NCBI RefSeq assembly: GCF_005144415.1 | Contig: NZ_SWJE01000003.1 | Coordinates: 424,513-488,512 of the forward strand | Direction of reading: 5' to 3' | DNA: 64,000 nt | From: Trinickia terrae | GTDB taxonomy: Bacteria > Pseudomonadota > Gammaproteobacteria > Burkholderiales > Burkholderiaceae | Shown: piece by piece, positions 18,076 through 26,528 of the stretch | Numbering within the stretch: position 1 is the first letter of the stretch | Layout of the letters: every line of letters begins with the position of its first letter | Translations under genes and position numbers: made by a program | The notes under the pieces: generated by a model | Seen by the model: the letters and a program-made list of their open reading frames with translations, nothing else | Told to the model about the DNA's origin: nothing | Database searches by the model: none

Positions 18076-20073
18076 TCAGTGCGCGACATACCCCTGCGGC
18101 GCCGTGACATTGGCCCGCATGGCGGCCGCGTTCGCCGAGACGACGTAGATCGGCGATTCGGTCAGCGTGAGCGCGACTTCGCCGTCGCGATAGGGCAGCG
18201 TCCAGGCGTTGCCCATCGCGTCGAGCACGGCGACCTGGCCACTCGCGCCCGGCGCGTCGACGCGCAAGCGATACGGCACGCCGTAGCTTGCGCTGAAGCC
18301 GTCCTTCGCGCTCCAGCGGGCGTTGTCGTGGGTCCAGAGCGCGGTGACGATCTTGCCGCCGTTCAGGCGCTGGAAGGCGTAGCCATAGACCCCGCCCGGC
18401 GCGCCGTCGATAGCCCCAAGCGTGACCGTGCCGTCGACGATGCGCGTCATCGCCGCGATTTCCATCGCGGCGGGCTTCGGGCTGATGAGGCTCGGGCCAT
18501 AGGCGCCTTGCGCATCGGCGAGATCGAAGAACACGCCGTAGCCGGGCGGCTTGTCGGGCGTGTCGGCCATGTAGAAGACGAAGGTCGTATCCGCGCCCTC
18601 GCCGAGCAGGATCAGGTGCGTGCGCGCGAGCACCGCGCCTTGTGCGAACAGCACGTTCTGCGTCGGATAGTCCGGGCCGTACGAGGTGTCGATGTCGTAG
18701 CTCACGCCCGTCTCGGTCACGAAGAGCTTCGCTCCGGGCTTCAGGTACTTGACCATGCGCTTTCTCAACTCGCGCATCGAGGCCGGCAGCGCCGCGGCGG
18801 CCTTGGCGGGATCGTCGTCGTTGGCGAGCCGCTCGGGCGGATGCGACGGCGACACGCCGATGTCGTAGTAGCCGTGGATGGCCACGCCGTCGAGATAGCG
18901 CCCGATGCCAAGCGGCGCGAGCCGGTCCAGCCACTCGATGTTGGTGCGCACCGAGTTGTTGGCGGTGCCCATCACGATCGCGTTCGGGTCGCTCGCGTGG
19001 ACGCCTTGCCAGGTCGCGCGGTACATGTCGACGAAGCTCGCGTCGCTGCCTTTCCAGGGCAGGCCGCCTTCGTAGTCGGGCTCCCAGGTCACCTGGTAGT
19101 AGTTGCTCGACTGGTTCGGGAACCACGCGGCGCGGATCTGCGCGGAATCGGCGCCGACGCGGCTCATGTAGTCCTGATAGGCGGTGAGCGAGGCCGGGGC
19201 GTAGCTGTGGGTGTCCTTGCCGTCCGGGCTCGACCAGCCGGGGATGCCGTCGAGCTGGATCAGCCGCATGATGTCGCCCTTCCTGAAGTACGGTGCGAGC
19301 GTGTCGCGCGAGGGCTTGAACGTGCCGGGTCCTTTGGGCTCTTTCATGTACCAGTTGCGGTTGTCGTTCGCCCACGCGAGGCCGAGGGCGGGATAGAGCG
19401 GGCGGTAGCCGTCGCCGTCGCAGCAGTGCTGGCCCGGCGCGAGATAGGCGGTGCCCTGGCCGCCGAAGCGGTGCGGGTCTTGATGCGCGAAGTTCACCGG
19501 AGGCAATGCCGCGGAGACGTCGGGCAGCACGCCGAAGGTGGCGATGCCGGCGGGACGCGTGCCGCGCGCGGGCAATTGGCCGCCCTCGGTCGCGAGGATC
19601 GCGTCGATCGCGAAGTAGCCCGCGCGCTTCGACGCGCAGTGGAGCGTAACCGTCTGCGCGCCGGCCGCGACCGGGAATTGCCCGCTCGCGCGCACGATGT
19701 TCCAGTTGTCGAGCACGCGCCAGCGCACGGTGTCGGCTTTGGCCGCTCGCGTGGTGAAGGCGATGTCGATCGGGCTTCCGAGCGGGAACATGCGCGTGCC
19801 GTCGCTGCTGGGCGTGTCGGCTTCGAGCGCGTCGCCGTCGGCCGCCGCGGGCTTTGACGGCGCGGACGGCGCGCCGCATGTCATCGCCAGTGCGGAAGAG
19901 TCGGGCGCTGTCGCGACGGCGGGGTCTTGCATCGACGAGGCGTCGCTGTTCTTGCTGCGGCTGCAGGTGACGAGCAGCATGCAGACGACGCAGAGCGTGA
20001 AGACGGCAAAGCGGGGACACCGCGCGTTCAAGCGGGACGTTCGTGCGCCGGGGGCCTGGTGGGCTGCGTGCAT
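18076..20073 (-). CDS. GH39-like secreted glycosidase (paralogue 1)
   Basis: 665 residues. A hydrophobic N-terminal segment ('FAVFTLCVVCMLLVTCS') suggests export, perhaps as a lipoprotein, though the lipobox is not ideal. An Ig-like N-domain (about residues 60-190) precedes a TIM-barrel-like domain and a C-terminal beta domain. Likely clan-A catalytic residues are E331 in 'YYQVTWEPD' (acid/base) and E454 in 'KLFVTETGVSYD' (nucleophile). The overall form recalls GH39 enzymes such as PslG of Pseudomonas, which trims its own exopolysaccharide. The twin gene at 21881 matches along nearly its whole length. Placement beside gmm and the EPS operon supports an EPS-trimming role; the substrate is unknown. 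Confidence 0.7.
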   Translation of the reverse strand: MHAAHQAPGARTSRLNARCPRFAVFTLCVVCMLLVTCSRSKNSDASSMQDPAVATAPDSSALAMTCGAPSAPSKPAAADGDALEADTPSSDGTRMFPLGSPIDIAFTTRAAKADTVRWRVLDNWNIVRASGQFPVAAGAQTVTLHCASKRAGYFAIDAILATEGGQLPARGTRPAGIATFGVLPDVSAALPPVNFAHQDPHRFGGQGTAYLAPGQHCCDGDGYRPLYPALGLAWANDNRNWYMKEPKGPGTFKPSRDTLAPYFRKGDIMRLIQLDGIPGWSSPDGKDTHSYAPASLTAYQDYMSRVGADSAQIRAAWFPNQSSNYYQVTWEPDYEGGLPWKGSDASFVDMYRATWQGVHASDPNAIVMGTANNSVRTNIEWLDRLAPLGIGRYLDGVAIHGYYDIGVSPSHPPERLANDDDPAKAAAALPASMRELRKRMVKYLKPGAKLFVTETGVSYDIDTSYGPDYPTQNVLFAQGAVLARTHLILLGEGADTTFVFYMADTPDKPPGYGVFFDLADAQGAYGPSLISPKPAAMEIAAMTRIVDGTVTLGAIDGAPGGVYGYAFQRLNGGKIVTALWTHDNARWSAKDGFSASYGVPYRLRVDAPGASGQVAVLDAMGNAWTLPYRDGEVALTLTESPIYVVSANAAAMRANVTAPQGYVAH

Positions 20074-20264
20074 GTCCGGTGTTGCGGGCGGTGTTCAGAC
20101 GTTCAACTGAAGCACGGCAATACGGACGTTGACTGTGTTTTAGCGAACATTGAAGGAGGATTGGAGCGGGGTGGTGTAGGCGTGGTGTGTGTAGAAACGC
20201 CCGTGCATGAGGCTCGCAATCGGTAATCGTTTCGTTGCTCGTCTGATACCGCTGTGCCCTTTGA

Positions 20265-20420
20265 TACAGCGCAATGATTGCGGCATTCCTATTGCAAATT
20301 CACCTTGGGATAAGAAACGTCCCATGGTGTCTTAACCGACGCGTTGGATACGCTTCGTCTTTCGCATCCGATAAGCAAAAACCGGGAGACAAGCTATGCG
20401 GCGCGGACCGCTCATCTTCT
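20265..20420 (+). repeat. Leader repeat, copy B (upstream of the HExxH effector)
   Basis: Plus-strand counterpart of 17385-17245. Identical or near-identical blocks are CGCAATG.TTGCG (20270), TAAGAAACGTCCCAT (20310), a CGCTTCGTCT block (20350), and the Shine-Dalgarno and start region GACAAGCTATGCGGC (20391). The copies are in opposite orientation about 3 kb apart and enclose gmm and the first GH39-like gene. Confidence 0.55.
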
Positions 20421-21281
20421 ATCCGTCAGAATTGCTGCACCTATACGAGTTGACGCCGGAACAGGCGTTTCGCGTCACGATGCCGGTCTTCGCGTGGCCC
20501 GCGATCGAGCGGCAAGCTCAAGCGGCGTTGGTCCGTGCGGACGTCGCCTATGACCCGTGGCACGTCGGCGAATCTCAGTTGAACGCATTTCTCGACGATG
20601 CGCTCGGCCCGGATTGGCGCACCGCGCCGGTCAGAGTCAACGAGATGTGGTGCAGGAACTCGCGACCGCGGCAAGACGGGCCGCGCCCCCGATGCCCGAG
20701 GCGCCGAAGCCGCAGACGACGGTGGAAGTGCCCGAGCAGGGCCAATCCGCCAATGCGATCCTGGCGAAGTCGCCGACGTTGCAGAAGGATTTACGAGAAT
20801 TGGCAATGCGCGATTGGAGGATTCGTTATGGGGATGCAGGCAAAGGATCTATGGCCACCCGTGTCCCGGACGGCGAATCCCTCATCACGCTCGACAGCAT
20901 TTACAAGAACAATCCGCGCGGCGCTATTCAAACCTTGGCTCACGAGGTGGGGCATGCCCAATACATTTATACGGTGGACTTTTCCAACCAGGCGGCCTGC
21001 ACAAACTCTTTTTATCCGACGAAGGCGGGGCGACGCTCAAGAACATCGAGGTGCAACGTGAAATATTGGCTAACGGCGGTCCTGACATTGGTATCGCAGG
21101 CGATTCACGCAACCACGCCACTTACAACCGGATCTACGACGGCTATCTCCAGTCCGGTAACGCCGGCCAAGCCCGCAGCGACATCGGAGATATCTACAGA
21201 AACGGCGAATACACCTCCCTCACCCATCAAACCTACGGCAACTACTACGGAGACTGGTGTGAAAAATACGCCGGAAAATGA
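20396..21281 (+). pseudogene. HExxH metallopeptidase effector, two frameshifts
   Basis: Three frames read in turn give one protein of about 295 residues. The start (20396, GGGAGA upstream) encodes an N-terminal domain with 'FAWPAIERQAQAALVRADVA' and 'LNAFLDDALGPDWRTAPVRV'. Near 20645 the frame must change to continue 'QELATAARRAAPPMPEAPKP' and the zinc motif in 'IQTLAHEVGHAQYIYTVDFS'. Near 20993 it changes again to 'GLHKLFLSDEGGATLKNIEV' and ends 'YGDWCEKYAGK'. Both shifts are single-base losses; adding one G at 20991 gives a smooth 'NQGGLHKL' join. The N-terminal domain is shared with the gene at 39394. It is probably a T6SS zinc-peptidase effector, now inactive unless the lesions are sequence errors. 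Confidence 0.65.
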
Positions 21282-21720
21282 TCCGCACAAGGCCGCCTAC
21301 GCGGATATCTGGAGCTTCATGGCTGGACTCATACGAGTTGTGAGGGCGCAAGACATGAGTGCTTTCGCCAAACTCTTGGACGGTCTTCGCGAGGATGAGA
21401 AAAACGAATATGTGACCTTCTATAGGGAAAATCCGGTACATCTGGCCTCTGGAGAGCATCTACGTGCCTTCTCGGTCTTCAATAACCACCATAGCAACCG
21501 AATCGGCGCCAGATTCGAAATTTCGAACCGCTGCCTCTCTCGCGACGAGGTCAAGCAGCACTATCCGGGTTGGCGTATCGTCGGAGCGCCACGCGGCGGG
21601 AGCCTAGAGGAACAGACGCTTTTCGAAGTTGATGAAGATGGCTTTGCCTATGTGTTCGGCTTTGCCGAAAAGGCGAGGGATTGCCTCAATTCATTCAGTG
21701 TCGGTCCTTTGCGCAATTGA
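21259..21720 (+). CDS. Candidate immunity protein of the HExxH effector
   Basis: 153 residues if started at GTG 21259, which has GGAG at 21249-21252 and overlaps the end of the effector by 23 bases, a normal effector-immunity arrangement. The frame itself is open much further upstream, but that part is effector sequence read in another frame. The peptide ('HKAAYADIWSFMAGLIRVVR', later 'WRIVGAPRGGSLEEQTLFEV' and 'FGFAEKARDCLNSFSVG') has no signal peptide and matches nothing I recognise. A cytoplasmic location would suit an effector that acts in the cytoplasm. Function is inferred from position only. Confidence 0.6.
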   Translation: MKNTPENDPHKAAYADIWSFMAGLIRVVRAQDMSAFAKLLDGLREDEKNEYVTFYRENPVHLASGEHLRAFSVFNNHHSNRIGARFEISNRCLSRDEVKQHYPGWRIVGAPRGGSLEEQTLFEVDEDGFAYVFGFAEKARDCLNSFSVGPLRN

Positions 21721-21739
21721 GTCTTTACGGCTACACCAA

Positions 21740-21850
21740 TGTAAAGCATCCCTCTTCGCGATCAGGCCGCATAAAGCCGCGCCGGCAAACAAAAACAGCC
21801 ATGAGGTCACCAAGCCCCTCATGGCCGCCAAGCACGGTTCGAAGCGCCGG
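21740..21850 (+). repeat. Trailer repeat, copy B
   Basis: About 100 bases that resemble 17205-17105 read on the minus strand. Both share AAAGCCG, AAACAAA, CATGAGGTC and AAGCACGGTTC.AAGC blocks, and both encode HEV.K.L...KHGSK in one frame. With the leader at 20265 it brackets the effector/immunity pair. The short CATGAGG/CCTCATG inverted repeat at 21813-21836 may form a hairpin, but no T run follows. Confidence 0.5.
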
Positions 21851-21880
21851 TCGCCGCCTCGAACCGCTCAACCCACTCCC

Positions 21881-23908
21881 TCAATTCCCCACATACCCCA
21901 CCGGCGTCGTCACATTCGCCTGCATCGCCGACGCGTTCGCCGACACCACATAAAGCGGCGATTCGGTCAGCGTCAGCGACACCTGCCCGTTGCTATAAGG
22001 CACGCTCGCCGCATTGCCCATCGCATCGAGCACCGTCACGCTGCCGCTCGTGCCCGGCGAGTCGACCGTCAGGCTGTACTGCGTGCTGTATGACGCGCTG
22101 TAGCCGCCGCTCTGGCTCCAGTTGGCGTTGTTGTGCGTCCACAGCGCGGTGACGATCTTGCCGCCGTTCAGGCGCTGGAACGCATACGCATAGACGCCCG
22201 TCGGCACGTTCTTCACATAGCCGAGCGTATTGGTGCCGTCGATGATGCGCGTCATCGCGGCGACTTCCATCGCGGCCGGTTTCGGGCTGATGTTGCTCGA
22301 GCCGTAGCCGCCCTGCGCGTCGGCGAGGTCGAAGAAGATGCCGTAGCCCGGCGGCGAGACAGGCGGATCGGCCATGTAGAACACGTAGGTCATGTTCGCG
22401 CCTTCGCCGAGCAGGATCAGGTGCGAGCGCGCGATCACCGCGCCGTGCGCGTAGAGCTCGTTCTGCGTCGGGTAGCTCGCGCCGTACGACGTGCCGGAGT
22501 CGTAGCTGATGCCGGTTTCCGTCACGAACAGCTTCGAGGCCGGCTTCAGGTACGAATTCATCGCGCTGCGCAGCTCGCGCATCGAGGCGGGCAGCGCATT
22601 GGCGGCGTTGGCCGGGTCGGGATCGGTCGCGAGACGCTCGGGCGGATGCGACGGGTAGGTGCCCGCGTCGTAGTAGCCGTGGATCGTCAGGCCGTCGAGG
22701 TACTGCGCGAGGCCGAGCGGCGCGTACGTCTGGAGCCATTGCGTGTTGGTGCGCACGAGCGAATCGGTCACGCCCATCACCACGGCGTTCGGGTCGGTCG
22801 AGTGAATCCCGTTGTAGACCGACTGATACATCGAGACGAAGTTGGCCTGCGTGTCGTGCCATTGCGTCGGCCCGCCCCCGTCCGGCTCCCACGTCACCTG
22901 GTAGTAGTTCTTCGACTGGTTCGGGAAGTACGCCGCGCGGATCGCGGCGGAGTCCGTGCCGACGCGGCTCATGTAGCTCTGCATCGCGGACTCCGAGCTC
23001 GGCGCATAGCCTTCGGTGTACGCGCCCGTCGGGCTCGCCCAGCCGGGGATGCCGTCGACCTGGATCAGCCGCATGATGTCGCCCTTCTGGAAGTACGACG
23101 CGAGCGTGTTGGCGCCGGGCACGAAGGTGTTCGCGCCGTTCGGCTCCTCGAGGTACCAGTTGCGGTTGTCGTTCGCCCACGCGAGGCCGAGATCCGTGTA
23201 CAGCGGCCGGTAGCCGTCGGTGCCGCCGGCCGGCAGGAAGGCCGTGCCCTGGCCGCCGAAGCGGTGCTGGTCCTGGTGGGCGTAGCTCACGGCGGGCAGG
23301 GTGCCCGAGACGTCGGGCAGCACGCCGAACGTCGCGATGCCCTGCGGGCGCGTGCCTATCGATTGCAACTGGCCGCCTTCGTTGGCGAGCGTCGCGGAGA
23401 TCGCGAAGTAGCCGGACATCGACGACTTGCACGGGACCGTCACCGTCTGCGCGCCGCTATTGACCGGAATCGAGCCGCTCGCGCGCACGACGTTCCAGTC
23501 GTCGGTCACTTGCCAGTTGAGCGTGTCGCTTTGCGTGGCCTGCGTCGTGAACGCGATGTTGAAGCCGTTGTTGACCGCGAACATGCGCGTGCCGTCGCTG
23601 CCCGGGGTGTCGGCTTGGATCGGCGTGCTCGAGGCCGCGGCGCTCGCCGCCGCGGAGGGCGTGCCGCAAGTCAGGGTCTGGCCGCCGGCGGCGACCACCG
23701 CCGCGCCGGGCGCGCTCGACGAGCCGGACAGCCCGTTCGCGCTATTGGCGGCGCCGCTGACGCTGCCCGAACCGCCGCCCCCGCCGCCGCACGCGGCCAG
23801 CGCGACCGCCGAGGCGAACAGCAGCGCGCCGGTGCGGTGCGCGCGAACTGCACGGCCGACGGGGTTCGCGTCCGGGTCCTTTGGAAAAGGAAGAATTGGG
23901 TTGTTCAT
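21881..23908 (-). CDS. GH39-like lipoprotein glycosidase (paralogue 2)
   Basis: 675 residues from ATG 23908. This start places an export signal with a good lipobox ('LLFASAVALAACGGGG', Cys at about 40) near the N-terminus; upstream in-frame ATGs exist. After a Gly/Ser linker come the same Ig-like, TIM-barrel and C-terminal beta domains as at 18076, with E341 ('VTWEPDGGG') and E464 ('LFVTETGISYD') as likely catalytic pair. Long stretches such as 'HQDQHRFGGQGTAFLPAG' and 'FFDLADAQGGYGSSNISPKP' are nearly shared with the twin. It is probably an outer-membrane or periplasmic EPS-modifying enzyme. Two such genes so close suggest duplication followed by divergence. Confidence 0.72.
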   Translation of the reverse strand: MNNPILPFPKDPDANPVGRAVRAHRTGALLFASAVALAACGGGGGGSGSVSGAANSANGLSGSSSAPGAAVVAAGGQTLTCGTPSAAASAAASSTPIQADTPGSDGTRMFAVNNGFNIAFTTQATQSDTLNWQVTDDWNVVRASGSIPVNSGAQTVTVPCKSSMSGYFAISATLANEGGQLQSIGTRPQGIATFGVLPDVSGTLPAVSYAHQDQHRFGGQGTAFLPAGGTDGYRPLYTDLGLAWANDNRNWYLEEPNGANTFVPGANTLASYFQKGDIMRLIQVDGIPGWASPTGAYTEGYAPSSESAMQSYMSRVGTDSAAIRAAYFPNQSKNYYQVTWEPDGGGPTQWHDTQANFVSMYQSVYNGIHSTDPNAVVMGVTDSLVRTNTQWLQTYAPLGLAQYLDGLTIHGYYDAGTYPSHPPERLATDPDPANAANALPASMRELRSAMNSYLKPASKLFVTETGISYDSGTSYGASYPTQNELYAHGAVIARSHLILLGEGANMTYVFYMADPPVSPPGYGIFFDLADAQGGYGSSNISPKPAAMEVAAMTRIIDGTNTLGYVKNVPTGVYAYAFQRLNGGKIVTALWTHNNANWSQSGGYSASYSTQYSLTVDSPGTSGSVTVLDAMGNAASVPYSNGQVSLTLTESPLYVVSANASAMQANVTTPVGYVGN

Positions 23909-25371
23909 CGCATGTTGTGTGTTCGGGTGCGAGGCAAAACCTCGCACTGCGCATCGCGACAACGACGATGCGCGCATCGCCCGTAGGCGACGGTGAATGG
24001 GACTGGCGTATGCCAAAGCGAGATATCCGGCGCGGCAGGCGGTGCCGTGATGCGCCGAAGCAACAGAAGAGACGAGCGAAGGATAGGGCGGGCGGCTGTA
24101 ATCTTCAGACGACACCCTGATTCCGGTCGAATCGCAGGGCGAGAGACTACAGGGCTTCGGAAAAAGACGGGAGCGTTGAATCTAGTTTCTTTCCGCAACT
24201 TTCATGACGGATCTGAACGGGACGGCGCAAAGCCTGTGCCTGACTGGGGTTGCGGGGAGGGCGGGAGGCGCGTTCCATTTTTTCCGGTAGCAAATTTCCG
24301 ACAATTTTTTCCGAGGTGTCCGAATTTTTTTCGCGCTGGCCGTGAGGCCCGCCGCTCAGAAAGCCTTACAGATCTGGCGCCAATTGATTGTCAGCGCGGG
24401 AGTTTCGGTCTTGGAACGTTTTGGCAAACATCTGAATTACCAATTGAACAGGGGAATGGGTGCTGCTATTTACTGATTGTGCTGCGCTGCATCATCCATG
24501 GCTTTAAAAGGGGGCGCACGATTTGGCGTATTTCCGCCAATTCTTCACATGAATTCGTGAAAAATCGGCATTGATGCTATCAAAAGGTGGATCCCAGTTA
24601 ATAGGATGTTCTGAAATCGGAAAATGAATCAGATTGGAAACATCGGTGGCCAATTTCGATGGATCATCTGTAATACAAAAGACAATTATCGGAATTCGAT
24701 TCATTTGGGGTCGGCGTAGACGAGTGTTCGACCTGCGATTCAATGTGGGCTGAGCAACACTCGCTTTTATCGTTCGGGTTTACCTTGCATTCATCAACTG
24801 CTGTATTGGCGACCACGCATGAGCAGTTGCCGGGCAATTGCCCGGCCGGAAGCAGCAATCGCTCCCGAGGCATCGGGCTCGATGCGGACTCAGGGAGCAG
24901 GTCCTTCCGGCATGAGGCTCGCGAGGCGGTCGGTATCACCGGGGATCCCCTCGCGTTCTGAATATTTCGCGTTTTCATTCGTTTTAGCTTGGGCACGCGA
25001 TATCAACAACGACTCGACTCCTGTTGGCGGCCGGGTCTCGTATGAATAATAAGCGGTAATCAAAAAGGGGGTCGGCTGCCGTATCGGGTCGATCGGTCTT
25101 GGCATCTTTTTTGCCGAGTTTGCTTGGCGATTTTTGGCTAATTACTGCACGAATTTTGCGTCATAGAACTGGAATTGTCCGATTTGTCTGGCTTATGCGC
25201 CCGGAGAAATAAGCGTTTGCCAAAATCGGATCGGGATGTGCGGAGTTAATCCGCCAACATCTCGCTGATTTCCGTCAGCGGGTCGGCAAACGACATTCCC
25301 GCTAACTATGATGCACTGCAAATAGATTGCTAGATCGGCCAATAGCGTTTTCAACAATCGAGGGGAAGGCC
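23909..25371. other. Long AT-richer gap between the second GH39-like gene and the regulator
   Basis: 1463 bases without a convincing intact gene. Base composition drops visibly compared with both sides, especially 24280-25350. It contains poly-T/A patches (24280-24335), the possible gene remnants described at 24504-25105, and the probable promoter of the GlxA-like regulator. No terminator with a T run, tRNA or insertion-sequence end can be recognised. Confidence 0.5.
24504..24704 (-). pseudogene. Possible gene remnant in AT-rich DNA
   Basis: A 66-codon frame ('RIPIIVFCITDDPSKLATDV', then 'HFPISEHPINWDPPFDSINA', ending 'WRKYAKSCAPF') looks protein-like: mixed hydrophobic and charged residues, Trp-rich, with no repetitive GC bias. 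Upstream on the same strand, overlapping frames (to about 25105) contain 'GDTDRLASLMPEGPAP' and 'NDKSECCSAHIESQVEHSS', which look like pieces of a degraded gene read in successive frames. The family is not recognised. It may be the remains of a toxin or immunity gene, given the neighbouring modules. Confidence 0.3.
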
Positions 25372-26370
25372 ATGCCTTATGCGAGTATCGAGCCCGCACT
25401 AATGGGCTGGTTACATGCTTCAAACAAAAGCACGAAGTGTGTGACGCGCCGGATCGCAATCCTGCTCTTTGACGGCTTCTCTCTTTTGGGAGCGGGTCTC
25501 GTCGCCGAAGTCTTCCATGTCGCCAATGAGCTCGCGTCGGCAGGCGCGAACGACGACTGGGTCTATGACGTGTGCTTTCTCTCCGCCGAAGGCGGCAATG
25601 TGACCTGCTCGTCGTCCGTGCGGGTCTGGACCGACGGGCTCGATGCGCGTCACTACATGGGGTTCGACGCACTTTTCGTTGCCGGCGGCAAGGGCGCGCG
25701 TGCCGCGTCCAACGACGAACGGCTGATCGGCTGGCTGCGCCGCGTCCACACCAAGACGACCACCGTGCGCTCGATCGCCGAAGGCTGCGTGCTGCTCGAC
25801 GCGGCCGGCATCGGCAGCCACGAGATGCAGCGGCATTTCGGCTCCTACATGATCCACGCGGGCCATGAAGAGCACGCGGCCGATACGGGCGATCGTCTCG
25901 AATCGATGAAAAGCGCCCTCACGATGGTCAAGCGCGATCTCGGTCTCGACGTCGCGCGCGGGGTGGCCGAGCGGCTGATGCCGGGTTCGAGCGCGCGGCT
26001 CGTGCCGCTGCTTGGAGACGCCGGCGCGGCCAGCGCGGGCGACAAGATCCGAGCCGCTGCACGCTGGCTGCAGGACAACTGCGAACGGCCGATTTCGATC
26101 GCCGATGCCGCCCAGGTGGCGGCCATGAGCGAGCGCAACTTCCTGCGCCGCTTCAAGCTGGAGCTGGGCATCACGCCCTCGGACTATCTGTTGCAGGCGC
26201 GCCTTGCGATCACCTGCAGTCTTTTGACCGACTCCGAATTGCCCGTCGACAAGATCGCGAGACGCAGCGGCATGGGCAACGGCGACCGGCTCGCGAAGAT
26301 CTTTCGCAAGCGAATGATGATTTCGCCCACGGAGTTCCGCATTCAAAGCCGCCGCGAAGCGGGCGGCTGA
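25372..26370 (+). CDS. GlxA-like AraC-family regulator at the head of the EPS locus
   Basis: 332 residues. ATG 25372 follows AGGGGAAGG. The layout is the same as for the gene at 11131: a DJ-1/PfpI-like domain ('RIAILLFDGFSLLGAGLVAE', 'FDALFVAGGKGAR') and a C-terminal AraC domain ('ISIADAAQVAAMSERNFLRR', 'LPVDKIARRSGMGNGDRLAK'). It lies 158 bases before manC on the same strand, making it a likely regulator of EPS synthesis. The long AT-rich region upstream suggests complex control. The signal is unknown. Confidence 0.88.
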   Translation: MPYASIEPALMGWLHASNKSTKCVTRRIAILLFDGFSLLGAGLVAEVFHVANELASAGANDDWVYDVCFLSAEGGNVTCSSSVRVWTDGLDARHYMGFDALFVAGGKGARAASNDERLIGWLRRVHTKTTTVRSIAEGCVLLDAAGIGSHEMQRHFGSYMIHAGHEEHAADTGDRLESMKSALTMVKRDLGLDVARGVAERLMPGSSARLVPLLGDAGAASAGDKIRAAARWLQDNCERPISIADAAQVAAMSERNFLRRFKLELGITPSDYLLQARLAITCSLLTDSELPVDKIARRSGMGNGDRLAKIFRKRMMISPTEFRIQSRREAGG

Positions 26371-26528
26371 CACCTCCATCCCGTCTTTCGCGGCGCGTTC
26401 GCGATGAATGCGCCTGAGCGGTTTCCGGCGAGCGAGGGCCGCGATACGTCGATTGCCGCTCGGCATGGCGCCGGGCGCGTTCTCAGGCGGGCGGGATGCA
26501 AGAGATGCACGAACCAGGGAGTAACGAC

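Noticed and set aside
17435..20020. A single 861-codon minus-strand frame covering gmm and most of the GH39-like gene
   Set aside because: The gmm part is real, but the upstream 700 codons are the wrong frame of the GH39-like gene. Gmm has its own start at 17905.
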